Source: Streptomyces endocoffeicus (GTDB taxonomy: Bacteria; Actinomycetota; Actinomycetes; Streptomycetales; Streptomycetaceae). From it: 64,000 nucleotides of DNA. Each line of letters begins with the position of its first letter. Position 1 is the stretch's first letter. The stretch covers positions 372,001 through 436,000 of the forward strand of contig NZ_JAERRG010000002.1 in the NCBI RefSeq assembly GCF_016741935.1, in the 5' to 3' direction. Below are positions 16,216 to 24,435 of this stretch, in pieces. Under the pieces are notes generated by a model. The model had not been told where the DNA came from, did not search any database, and worked only from the letters and a program-made list of their open reading frames with translations. The position numbers and the translations under genes were made by a program.

Positions 16216-18165
16216 GTGACGTCCACGGAGGGCAACGGCGGCAACGAGGGCGGCGGAAGCGGCGGAGGCGGCGGGGGAGACCGGGCGGCGGGGGGCCGCC
16301 ACACTTGGGACGACGGCCTGATCGCCCGGCGCGCGTACCGCCGGGCCGCCGGGCGCGCCGCGGGCCGCCCGGCCCGTGCGATGGACCAGGAGGCGGCGGA
16401 GGAGGCCGCACCGGACATCCCCGGTGCCGCGGCGGGCTACTTCCCGGGGGAGGAGACCGGGCGACGGTCCTTCGGAGGACCTCCGTACGCCGTCTACCAG
16501 GCCGGCGTCCGCAGCTTCGCCACGGGCACCCTGCGGCCCCGTCTGGAGGCCCTGCGCCAGCTCGTCGGGCTGTCCCGGTCCCGGCTCGAGGGGCGCACGC
16601 TCGCCGGGGCCGCGCGAGTGCTCGACGAGGCGGACGCGCGGGGACGGCATCCTTACGGGCACACCGTGGTCGCCGTCGCCGGGGCCACCGGAAGCGGTAA
16701 GTCGACACTGTTCAACGCCCTCGCCGGAGCCCCGCTCTCCGAGACCGGCATTCGCCGCCCCACCACCGCCACGCCCCTCGCCTGTGCGTGGACCGATCAC
16801 GCCGACGGCCTGCTGGACCGGCTCGGCATCCCGGCGGTGGACCGGCGCAACCCGGGCTATCCGTACGACCCCGCGCTGCGCGGCCTGGTCCTGCTCGACC
16901 TGCCCGACCACGACTCGGCCGCCCCGGGCCACCGGGAACGGGTGGACCGGCTGCTGGGTCTCGTGGACGCGGTGGTGTGGGTGGTGGACCCCGAGAAGTA
17001 CGCGGACGCGGTCCTCCATGAGCGCTATCTGCGGCCACTCGCCGGATACGCCGAGGTGACCTTCGTCGTGCTCAACCAGGTGGACCGGCTCCCCGGCGAG
17101 GCCGCGGACCAGGTGCTGGACGATCTGCGGCGACTGCTGGACGAGGACGGGCTCGCGCTCGGCGAGCACGGGGAGCCGGGGGCGGCCGTGCTCGCGCTGT
17201 CCGCGCTGACCGGTGAGGGCGTCGGGGAGCTGCGGGAGATGCTCGCGCGGCTCACGGCCGAGTGCGGGGCGGCCGAGCGCCGGCTGTCGGCGGACGTGGA
17301 CGGCACGATGACACGGCTGCGGCCGCAGTATGTGGCGGACAGCGGGCCGGCCGGACTCACCGAGCGGGCGCGGGCGGAGTTCGAGGACCGGCTGGCCGAG
17401 GCGGCGGGCGCGGGCGCGGCCGGGAAGGCGGCCGAGCGCGCCTGGCTGAGAGACGCGGAGTGGGCGTGCGGAACGCCCTGGGGGCGGCTCCGGGGGAGGA
17501 AGGGCCGCGCCTCAGGGGGCTCGCGAGGCGGCTCTCGGGGCGGCTCACAAGGCGGCTCTTGGGGCTCGCGAGCCCCCGGAGCCGGGGAGTGGACGGAGAT
17601 CCCGGGCGCGCGGGCGCGAACCGTGGCGGTGGAGGCGGTCACGGCGCGCCCCGCGGTGGAGGAGGCCGTACGGACGCTCGGGGACGAGGCGACGGCCGGG
17701 CTGCCCGGTCCATGGGCCCAGGCCGTCCGGGAGGCGGCGGGGTGGGGCGGCAGAGGGCTGGCGGAGGCGGTCGACGAGGCGGTGGCGGCCGAGACGGCGC
17801 ACCGACGGCCGGTCCGGCCCGTGTGGTGGTCGATGGCGGCGGCGGCTCAGGTGACCGTGCTGCTGGTGCAAGTGATGGGGGTGCTGTGGCTGTTGGGCGC
17901 CATGGCCGGGGTGTCCGGCGGGCCGGAGTGGTGGATGCCGGCGCTGCTGGTGATGGGCGGCGCGGCGGTCGGCCCGACGCTGGCGTGGGGCTCCCGGGCG
18001 GCCGCTCGGGGGCCCGCCCGGCGCCACGGCCGGTCGGTGGAGGGCCGCCTGCGGGAGGCGGCGGCCGAGTGCGGGCGCAGGCGGGTGCTGGAGCCGGTGG
18101 AGACGGAACTGGCGCGGTACGGGGAGGTACGGGCGCAGTACGTGGTCGCGGCGGGCGGAGCGTGA
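16216..18165 (+). CDS. Membrane-anchored YfjP-family GTPase, second of a pair
   Basis: A 649-residue protein. G1 is VAGATGSGKSTLFNAL (about residues 152-167), switch I is RRPTTATPLA, G3 is LLDLPDHDS, and G4 is LNQVD, followed by ALSALTGEGV as G5, so all GTP-binding motifs are present. The N-terminal 60 residues are a Gly-rich disordered tail. A GGSRGGSRGGSQ repeat lies near residue 435. Two transmembrane helices (VTVLLVQVMGVLWLLGAM and MPALLVMGGAAVGPTLAW) lie near residues 540-600, so the G domain is cytosolic and tethered. GTG 16216 has GGAGAGG upstream. It is co-transcribed with the preceding GTPase. Confidence 0.85.
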   Translation: MTSTEGNGGNEGGGSGGGGGGDRAAGGRHTWDDGLIARRAYRRAAGRAAGRPARAMDQEAAEEAAPDIPGAAAGYFPGEETGRRSFGGPPYAVYQAGVRSFATGTLRPRLEALRQLVGLSRSRLEGRTLAGAARVLDEADARGRHPYGHTVVAVAGATGSGKSTLFNALAGAPLSETGIRRPTTATPLACAWTDHADGLLDRLGIPAVDRRNPGYPYDPALRGLVLLDLPDHDSAAPGHRERVDRLLGLVDAVVWVVDPEKYADAVLHERYLRPLAGYAEVTFVVLNQVDRLPGEAADQVLDDLRRLLDEDGLALGEHGEPGAAVLALSALTGEGVGELREMLARLTAECGAAERRLSADVDGTMTRLRPQYVADSGPAGLTERARAEFEDRLAEAAGAGAAGKAAERAWLRDAEWACGTPWGRLRGRKGRASGGSRGGSRGGSQGGSWGSRAPGAGEWTEIPGARARTVAVEAVTARPAVEEAVRTLGDEATAGLPGPWAQAVREAAGWGGRGLAEAVDEAVAAETAHRRPVRPVWWSMAAAAQVTVLLVQVMGVLWLLGAMAGVSGGPEWWMPALLVMGGAAVGPTLAWGSRAAARGPARRHGRSVEGRLREAAAECGRRRVLEPVETELARYGEVRAQYVVAAGGA

Positions 18166-18412
18166 CGGGCCGGCTCGGAGTGTCGGGTGAGGGTTGTGGG
18201 CTGGGGCCGGGGCGTGACGGGCTCGGCGCGATGGGAGGGGCCCACGGCCGGGAGCCCACGGCCGGGTCGTGACGGGTGGTCACTCGTCCGGGTGGCCGAG
18301 TTATCCACATTCGCGGGGTCGTGCACAGGCCCCGGCGGGGTTTCGTGATGCCGGGCAGCATGGTCCACGAGCGGCAAGGCAGAGCCGCGAAGTGATGGGG
18401 GAGGCGTAGCCG

Positions 18413-18928
18413 GTGAACGAGAGCTGGGTGACCGTGGTGGGGAATGCCGCGACGCGGCCGGACTTCTGGGAGACGGCGGCGGGTGTCGCGGTGGCCCGGT
18501 TCCGGCTGGCGGCGACGGTGCGCCGCTGGGACCGGGGGCGGGACGCGTGGGCGGACGCGTACACGAGTTTCTACACGGTCTGGACGTGGCGGTCGCTCGC
18601 CGCGAATGTCGCCGGGTCGGTATCGCTCGGTGAACCCCTCGTCGTCCATGGGACGTTGCGGGTGCGGGAGCGCGAATGGGACCGGGAGCGGGAGAGGGAC
18701 CGGCCGCTTCAGGGAGAAGGGGAAGGGGGAGGAGGGGGAGGCGCGGCCGTGCCTTCGGGCCCGGGCGGGGATTCCGGTGGCGGGGCGCAGCAGCCCAGGC
18801 GCTGGGTCACCGCGGAAATCGACGCGGTGGCGGTCGGACACGATCTCACGCGGGGTACATCCGCATTTCGTCGGGTTTCGCAGGCCAAACCGCTTCTAAA
18901 CACACCGACCGGGGCAACTTCCCCGTGA
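18413..18928 (+). CDS. ssbB: Second single-stranded-DNA-binding protein, SsbB type
   Basis: An OB-fold SSB paralogue of 171 residues. The fold runs VTVVGNAATRPDF, VARFRLAATVRRWDR, TSFYTVWTWRSLAANVAGSV, GEPLVVHGTLRVRE and TAEIDAVAVGHDLTRGTSAFRR. It lacks the acidic C-terminal tip of housekeeping SSB that recruits partner proteins. A Gly/Glu-rich insert (residues about 85-125) interrupts the loop before the last strand. In S. coelicolor the paralogue SsbB, near a comparable gene order, serves chromosome segregation in sporulating hyphae. GTG 18413 follows GGGGGAGG. Confidence 0.82.
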   Translation: MNESWVTVVGNAATRPDFWETAAGVAVARFRLAATVRRWDRGRDAWADAYTSFYTVWTWRSLAANVAGSVSLGEPLVVHGTLRVREREWDRERERDRPLQGEGEGGGGGGAAVPSGPGGDSGGGAQQPRRWVTAEIDAVAVGHDLTRGTSAFRRVSQAKPLLNTPTGATSP

Positions 18929-19145
18929 ATGGCCGCGACCACGGGAGATTTGTCGATAATCCCAGGTCATATGGGATCTGGGGATTAGATAACGATTCCG
19001 ATTCGGATCGGTTGGGTCTAGGTATTCCCGGGGAACGTTCGGTTCCTTTCTCCCTAGGATCCGTGCGTGCCCAACGGGGGTTCCTGAGTTTTGAGTTCGC
19101 TGGCGAGGCGCACCAACTGACTGGCGCTCGCCCGGAGGGGAAACC

Positions 19146-20540
19146 ATGATTTCTGTAAGGAGGCGGGGCGCTGCCCGCCTTGCGGCCGCCGTTCTGGCGT
19201 CCGGTCTGGTCGCGGCGGGCGCGATAGTCACCGCCGGCACCGCCGCCGCCGATGACGCGCCCCCGAGCCAGGGCGGCGCGACCGCCACGCTGGGCGGTCT
19301 CAAGACGTTCGACAAGGCCATCATTCACGACAACGGCAAGGACCAGCAGGTCGGCGCCGGTCTCTTCGAGATGTCGGTCGACAATGGCGGTTCCATCCAG
19401 ACGTACTGCATTGATCTGCACAACCCGACGCAGAGCAAGGCGAAGTACGAGGAGAAGTCCTGGGCCGAGACGTCCCTGGCGAACAACCCCAACGCGGGCA
19501 AGATCAACTGGGTTCTGCAGAACTCCTACCCGCAGGTGAACGACCTCGGCGCGCTGGCGAAGACGGCGGGCACCGGTCCGCTCACCGAGAAGACCGCCGC
19601 CGCGGGGACGCAGGTCGCCATCTGGCGCTTCTCCGACAACGCGAAGGTGGACGCGGCCGACCCGCAGGCCGAGAAGCTGGCCGACTACCTGGAGAAGAGC
19701 GCGCAGAACCTCCAGGAGCCCAAGGCGTCGCTGAGCCTGGACCCGCCGGCCGTCTCCGGCAAGGCCGGTGAGCGGCTCGGCCCGGTCAAGGTCCACACCA
19801 ACGCCGACAGCGTCACCCTGGCCCCGGGCGCCGGGTCCGCGAGCGGCGTCAAGCTCGTCGACAAGAGCGGCAAGACCCTCACCAGCGCCGCCGACGGCGG
19901 CGAGGTGTACTTCGACGTCCCGGAGGGCGCGGCGGACGGCTCCGCCACGCTGACCGCCCAGGCGGCCACCAAGGTTCCGGTGGGCCGTGCGTTCGCCAGC
20001 GCCACCAAGAGCCAGACGCAGATCCTGGCCGGCTCCAGCGAGAGCACCGTCTCCGCCACCGCCACCGCGAACTGGGCGAAGAAGGGCGCGGTTCCGGCGG
20101 TCTCCGCCGAGAAGGACTGCGCCAAGGGCGGCGTGGACATCACGGCCACCAACAAGGGCGACGAGGCGTTCAGCTTCGAGCTGCTGGGCCAGAAGTACAC
20201 CGTCGAGGCGGGTCAGTCGAAGACCGTCACCGCCCCGGTGAAGGAGGACCAGAGCTACAAGTTCACCATCTCCGGTCCGAACGGCTTCGAGAAGACCTTC
20301 TCCGGCGTTCTCGACTGCAAGACCTCCAGCAGCGGCGGCAGCAGCGACACCCCCTCCTCGCAGCCGAGCCCCGCGTCGGCCGGTGGCAGCACCGGTGGTG
20401 ACACCTCCGGTGGCGACCTCGCCGAGACCGGTAGCAGCAGCAACACCCCGATGATCGCGGGCATCGCCGTGGCGCTGGTCGTGGCCGGTGGCGGCGCGAT
20501 CTTCTTCGTTCGCAAGAAGAAGGCGACCGCGGGTGAGTGA
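19146..20540 (+). CDS. LAxTG cell-wall protein with a TQxA thioester domain
   Basis: This secreted, sortase-anchored surface protein has 464 residues. A signal peptide (VRRRGAARLAAAVLASGLVA, cleavage near AAA-DD) is followed by a thioester domain. Its Cys lies in TYCIDLHNPTQ (residue about 82) and its Gln in GTQVAIWRFS, the TQxA signature that forms an internal Cys-Gln thioester able to bond covalently to targets. Two beta-rich domains, a Ser/Pro/Gly linker, the sorting motif LAETG, a hydrophobic helix and the basic tail VRKKKATAGE follow. The LAxTG form suits class E sortases. AGGGGAAACC precedes the ATG. A strong terminator at 20630 ends the unit. Confidence 0.92.
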   Translation: MISVRRRGAARLAAAVLASGLVAAGAIVTAGTAAADDAPPSQGGATATLGGLKTFDKAIIHDNGKDQQVGAGLFEMSVDNGGSIQTYCIDLHNPTQSKAKYEEKSWAETSLANNPNAGKINWVLQNSYPQVNDLGALAKTAGTGPLTEKTAAAGTQVAIWRFSDNAKVDAADPQAEKLADYLEKSAQNLQEPKASLSLDPPAVSGKAGERLGPVKVHTNADSVTLAPGAGSASGVKLVDKSGKTLTSAADGGEVYFDVPEGAADGSATLTAQAATKVPVGRAFASATKSQTQILAGSSESTVSATATANWAKKGAVPAVSAEKDCAKGGVDITATNKGDEAFSFELLGQKYTVEAGQSKTVTAPVKEDQSYKFTISGPNGFEKTFSGVLDCKTSSSGGSSDTPSSQPSPASAGGSTGGDTSGGDLAETGSSSNTPMIAGIAVALVVAGGGAIFFVRKKKATAGE

Positions 20541-20843
20541 ACGCCAGGGCGGCGACGCCAGGGCGGCAGTGATCGCTGAGTGAAGCGACGGTCACCGGAT
20601 GTGGTGATCATCGAAGAACGCGGTGGTGGAGGGCCGGAGCCTCGTGGAGGCTCCGGCCCTTCGCGTCACCGGGGGACGGTGAATGCCGGACCCATGCCGC
20701 ACGCCGGACCAAACGGGTTTCCGCCTCGGGCGGCGCGTACGGCAAGATGGCTGTATCTGCCCTCACGCGGTGGAGCCGCCACGGATACGGACCCCGCGGC
20801 GGAGCCGCACCTCGATACCTACCAGATTGCCGGACGGTTTCTC
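20541..20843. other. Intergenic region between the wall protein and ettA
   Basis: It holds the terminator at 20630-20660 and about 180 bp of ettA upstream sequence, GC-rich with no clear repeats. The region just before the TTG start lacks a strong Shine-Dalgarno. Confidence 0.5.
20630..20660 (+). terminator. Strong hairpin terminator after the wall-protein gene
   Basis: A perfect 13-bp stem (AGGGCCGGAGCCT with AGGCTCCGGCCCT) has a 5-base CGTGG loop and is followed by TCGCG. It lies 90 bp after the upstream stop. Confidence 0.8.
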
Positions 20844-22508
20844 TTGGCTGAGTTCATCTACACCATGCGCAAGACGCGCAAGGCGCACGGCGACAAGGTG
20901 ATCCTCGACGATGTCACGCTGAGCTTTCTGCCCGGCGCGAAGATCGGTGTCGTGGGCCCCAACGGCGCCGGTAAGTCGACGGTGCTGAAGATCATGGCGG
21001 GCCTGGAGCAGCCGTCCAATGGTGACGCCTTCCTGTCGCCCGGCTACAGCGTCGGCATCCTGCTCCAGGAGCCCCCGCTCGACGAGTCCAAGACCGTCCT
21101 GGAGAACGTCCAGGACGGAGTGGCGGAGACCAAGGGCAAGCTCGACCGCTTCAACGAGATCGCCGAGCAGATGGCGACCGACTACAGCGACGCGCTGCTC
21201 GAGGAGATGGGCAAGCTCCAGGAGGACCTGGACCACGCCAACGCGTGGGACATGGACGCCCAGCTCGAGCAGGCCATGGATGCCCTCGGCTGCCCGCCCG
21301 GCGACTGGCCGGTCACCACCCTCTCCGGTGGTGAGAAGCGCCGCGTCGCGCTTTGCAAGCTGCTGCTGGAGGCCCCCGACCTGCTGCTGCTGGACGAGCC
21401 CACCAACCACCTGGACGCCGAGTCCGTCAACTGGCTGGAGCAGCACCTCGCCAAGTACGCGGGCACCGTCGTGGCCATCACCCACGACCGGTACTTCCTG
21501 GACAACGTCGCCGAGTGGATCCTGGAGCTCGACCGCGGCCGCGCCATCGGCTACGAGGGCAACTACTCCACCTACCTGGAGAAGAAGCAGGCCCGTCTGA
21601 AGGTCGAGGGCCAGAAGGACGCCAAGCGCGCCAAGCGCCTCAAGGAAGAGCTGGACTGGGTCCGCTCCAACGCCAAGGGCCGCCAGGCCAAGTCCCGGGC
21701 CCGGCTGACCCGTTACGAGGAGATGGCCGCCGAGGCCGAGAAGACCCGGAAGCTGGACTTCGAGGAGATCCAGATCCCGCCGGGCCCGCGTCTGGGCAGT
21801 GTCGTGGTCGAGGTGGAGAACCTCTCCAAGGCGTTCGGCGAGAAGGTCCTGATCGACGACCTCTCCTTCACCCTCCCGCGCAACGGCATCGTCGGTGTCA
21901 TCGGCCCCAACGGCGCCGGTAAGACCACGCTCTTCAAGATGATCCAGGGCCTGGAGACCGCCGACGCGGGCAGGATCAAGGTCGGCGAGACCGTCAAGAT
22001 CTCGTACGTCGACCAGAGCCGCGCCAACATCGACCCCAAGAAGACGCTGTGGGCGGTCGTCTCCGACGAGCTCGACTACATCAACGTCGGCCAGGTCGAG
22101 ATGCCCTCCCGCGCCTATGTCTCCGCGTTCGGCTTCAAGGGCCCGGACCAGCAGAAGCCGGCCGGCATCCTCTCGGGCGGTGAGCGCAACCGCCTCAACC
22201 TCGCGCTCACCCTCAAGCAGGGCGGCAACCTGCTGCTCCTCGACGAGCCCACCAACGACCTCGACGTGGAGACCCTCTCCTCGCTGGAGAACGCGCTGCT
22301 CGACTTCCCCGGCTGTGCCGTGGTCGTCTCCCACGACCGCTGGTTCCTCGACCGCGTCGCCACGCACATCCTGGCGTACGAGGGCGAATCCAAGTGGTTC
22401 TGGTTCGAGGGCAACTTCGAGTCGTACGAGAAGAACAAGGTCGAGCGGCTCGGCCCGGACGCGGCCCGTCCGCACCGTGCCACCTACAAGAAGCTGACCC
22501 GGGGCTGA
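20844..22508 (+). CDS. ettA: Energy-dependent translational throttle EttA (ABC-F ATPase)
   Basis: A cytosolic ABC-F protein of 554 residues that binds the ribosomal E site and gates early elongation according to ATP/ADP. Two ATPase cassettes are complete: GPNGAGKST, LSGGEKRR and LLLLDEPTNHLD, then GPNGAGKTT, LSGGERNR and LLLLDEPTNDLD. The intervening charged linker (KRAKRLKEELDWVRS and onward) corresponds to the tRNA-interacting motif. The length matches E. coli EttA. TTG 20844 is chosen because conservation begins at AEFIYTMRK. No Shine-Dalgarno is visible before it, so leaderless or atypical initiation is possible. The thioesterase gene starts 4 bp after the stop. Confidence 0.95.
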   Translation: MAEFIYTMRKTRKAHGDKVILDDVTLSFLPGAKIGVVGPNGAGKSTVLKIMAGLEQPSNGDAFLSPGYSVGILLQEPPLDESKTVLENVQDGVAETKGKLDRFNEIAEQMATDYSDALLEEMGKLQEDLDHANAWDMDAQLEQAMDALGCPPGDWPVTTLSGGEKRRVALCKLLLEAPDLLLLDEPTNHLDAESVNWLEQHLAKYAGTVVAITHDRYFLDNVAEWILELDRGRAIGYEGNYSTYLEKKQARLKVEGQKDAKRAKRLKEELDWVRSNAKGRQAKSRARLTRYEEMAAEAEKTRKLDFEEIQIPPGPRLGSVVVEVENLSKAFGEKVLIDDLSFTLPRNGIVGVIGPNGAGKTTLFKMIQGLETADAGRIKVGETVKISYVDQSRANIDPKKTLWAVVSDELDYINVGQVEMPSRAYVSAFGFKGPDQQKPAGILSGGERNRLNLALTLKQGGNLLLLDEPTNDLDVETLSSLENALLDFPGCAVVVSHDRWFLDRVATHILAYEGESKWFWFEGNFESYEKNKVERLGPDAARPHRATYKKLTRG

Positions 22509-22512
22509 GTGG

Positions 22513-23037
22513 ATGGCACGCCATATCTACCCCTGTCCCCTGCGCTGGTCCGACATGGACGCGTTCGGCCACGTCAACAACGTGACCTTCCTCCGCTATC
22601 TGGAGGAGGCCCGGGTCGACTTCATGTGGCGGCTGGCGCCGGGGAACGGGAGTGACGCGTTCACCGGCGGCGTGGTCGTGGCCCGGCACGAGATCGACTA
22701 TCTGAGGCCCCTGGTCCACCGGCACCGTCCGGTGACGATCGAGACCTGGGTGACGGAGGTCAAGGCCGCGTATCTCACTCTGCGCTATGAGATCAAGGAC
22801 GAGGACGTCCTGTATGTGCGTGCCGCCACCCGCATCGTGCCCTACGACCTCGACCAGGGCCGCCCGCGCCGGGTCACCCCGGAAGAGGAGAGGTTCCTGA
22901 CCGAGTACCTGGAGCCGGACCCGGTGAAGAAGGGCGCCGCCAAGAAGTCGTCCAAGGTGTCCAAGGCGCCTGCGGAGCCCGCCGGATCCGCCGATGGCGC
23001 CGAACGGGCGGAGGCGGAGGGGGCCGTCTCGGTATGA
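22513..23037 (+). CDS. Acyl-CoA thioesterase (4HBT hot-dog fold)
   Basis: A 174-residue hot-dog-fold thioesterase with the 4-hydroxybenzoyl-CoA thioesterase signature RWSDMDAFGHVNNVTFLRYLEEAR, whose Asp is catalytic. The family hydrolyses acyl-CoA thioesters and is related to mycobacterial and Streptomyces TesB/YbgC-like enzymes. The last 35 residues are a Lys/Ala/Glu-rich disordered tail. It lies 4 bp after ettA and overlaps the next gene by 4 bp (ATGA), so the three are one operon. Confidence 0.9.
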   Translation: MARHIYPCPLRWSDMDAFGHVNNVTFLRYLEEARVDFMWRLAPGNGSDAFTGGVVVARHEIDYLRPLVHRHRPVTIETWVTEVKAAYLTLRYEIKDEDVLYVRAATRIVPYDLDQGRPRRVTPEEERFLTEYLEPDPVKKGAAKKSSKVSKAPAEPAGSADGAERAEAEGAVSV

Positions 23038-23876
23038 CGGCCTCCAGCCAGGAGTTCCACTTCGCCGACGCCGGGGAGGCGGCCGATCTCGCCGCCTTCC
23101 TGGCCCGGCTGATCCACTACGACCGGGCGGCGGCGGTGCGGCTGCAGGCGGGCGGCGGTGTGCTCGCCGTCTTCGGTCGGCCGCCGTCCTTCGAGGTCCT
23201 CGCGATCCGTACGGCGCGGCTCGAGGCGATCGTCAGCACCGAGCCCGCATCGGACGCGCCGCATGCGTCGGCCGGGGCGGCGGGCGGGCCGGGCGCCCTG
23301 GATACGACGGTCTCGGCGGGCGAGTTCGCGGACGCGCTGGACACGGCACGGGCCGCGCAGACCGCCGACCGGCCCGAGGGCCGTGACCGGGATGCCCGGG
23401 GCCTGGTGGTCACCGTGCCGCAGGCCGTCACCGGCCCGCCATGGGCCGGGGTGCTGCCGCCTCGCGGCGGCTGGCGCCGGGTGAACGGGCTGCCCGGCGT
23501 GAACGAGGTGCGCGGGGTGGTCGCCGCCGCCGTCGCCGAGTTCCGGGCCCGCGACGCGGCGCTCCCCGAGGAGCGTCGTACGCGCGCCGAGCGCGACCGC
23601 ATCGGCCATGACATCTGGTCCCGCACGCTCGGCGACACCGGGCTTCCGCTGCGCGCCGTGCACGCCGCCCAGTCGCTGGGCTTCCTGCGCCAGGTGCGGG
23701 CGGCGGCACCGGCCGTCACCGCCCACGCAAGCGGCGTGGCCACTGCCGCGCCCGAGCCCCTGGTGCTGCTCGCCGCGGGCGGCTGGCTGCGGCTGCGCAC
23801 GCCGTACGGCTCGATCGCGGTGCGTACGCAGGGCCTGTCCGGCGGCCTGTCCGGGCTGTCCGTCACGCCCGCCTGA
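23034..23876 (+). CDS. Conserved hypothetical protein in the ettA operon
   Basis: A 280-residue soluble Ala/Arg-rich protein. It has an N-terminal region with helix-forming ADLAAFLARLIHYDRAAAVRL and a beta strand GVLAVFGRPPSFEVLAIRT, a variable linker, and a C-terminal half with WRRVNGLPGVNEVRGVVA and LGFLRQVRA. No known family or catalytic motif is recognised. The ATGA overlap with the thioesterase shows translational coupling. It has the composition of an actinobacteria-specific protein. Confidence 0.75.
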   Translation: MTASSQEFHFADAGEAADLAAFLARLIHYDRAAAVRLQAGGGVLAVFGRPPSFEVLAIRTARLEAIVSTEPASDAPHASAGAAGGPGALDTTVSAGEFADALDTARAAQTADRPEGRDRDARGLVVTVPQAVTGPPWAGVLPPRGGWRRVNGLPGVNEVRGVVAAAVAEFRARDAALPEERRTRAERDRIGHDIWSRTLGDTGLPLRAVHAAQSLGFLRQVRAAAPAVTAHASGVATAAPEPLVLLAAGGWLRLRTPYGSIAVRTQGLSGGLSGLSVTPA

Positions 23877-23950
23877 GCCCGCCGGTCAGCCCGCGGGGCC
23901 AGTCCGGCGGGTCAGTCCGGTGGGTCAGCCCTCCAGGTCGACCCGGCGGG

Positions 23951-24355
23951 TCAGCCCTCCGTGTTGATCATGGAGGCGGCGGCGTAGGTGAGGTAGTGCC
24001 ACAGCTGGCGCTCGAGCTCCGGGGCCAGCTCCAGCTCGTCCACCGCGTCGCGCATATGGCGCAGCCAGGCGTCATGGGCGGCGCGGTTCACGGTGAAGGG
24101 GGCGTGGCGCATGCGCAGCCGGGGGTGGCCGCGGTTGTCGCTGTAGGTGCGGGGGCCGCCCCAGTACTGCATCAGGAAGAGTGCGAGTCGCTCCTCGGCC
24201 GGTCCCAGGTCCTCCTCGGGGTACATCGGCCGGAGCACCGGGTCCTCCGCGACCCCCTGGTAGAAGCGGTGGACCAGACGCCGGAAGGTCTGCTCGCCAC
24301 CGACCTGCTCGTAGAAGGTCTGCTCCTGAAGTGTGCCTCGCGGAATCTCTTTCAC
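23951..24355 (-). CDS. glbO: Group II truncated haemoglobin
   Basis: A 134-residue globin of the truncated group II (GlbO). FYEQVGGEQTFRRLVHRFYQGVAEDPVLRPMYPEED is the family's B/C/CD region. TYSDNRGHPRLRMRHAPFTV carries the proximal His (in LRMRHAPF). WLRHMRDAV has the conserved Trp at G8. It binds haem and O2, and roles in O2/NO chemistry are known for relatives. The start is GTG 24353-24355 with GGAGG very close. It is transcribed alone, divergent from the methyltransferase. Confidence 0.93.
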   Translation of the reverse strand: MKEIPRGTLQEQTFYEQVGGEQTFRRLVHRFYQGVAEDPVLRPMYPEEDLGPAEERLALFLMQYWGGPRTYSDNRGHPRLRMRHAPFTVNRAAHDAWLRHMRDAVDELELAPELERQLWHYLTYAAASMINTEG

Positions 24356-24435
24356 GCCTCCATGCTCTCAGACGCCCCCGTCCGGAAAAGGGGGCGTGGG
24401 TCGCGGCCGGGGGCCGGGCGCAGGAGAGTGGAGTC

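Noticed and set aside
20763..22475. 570-residue minus-strand frame opposite ettA
   Set aside because: It is a composition artefact of codon bias. The plus strand encodes a complete EttA.
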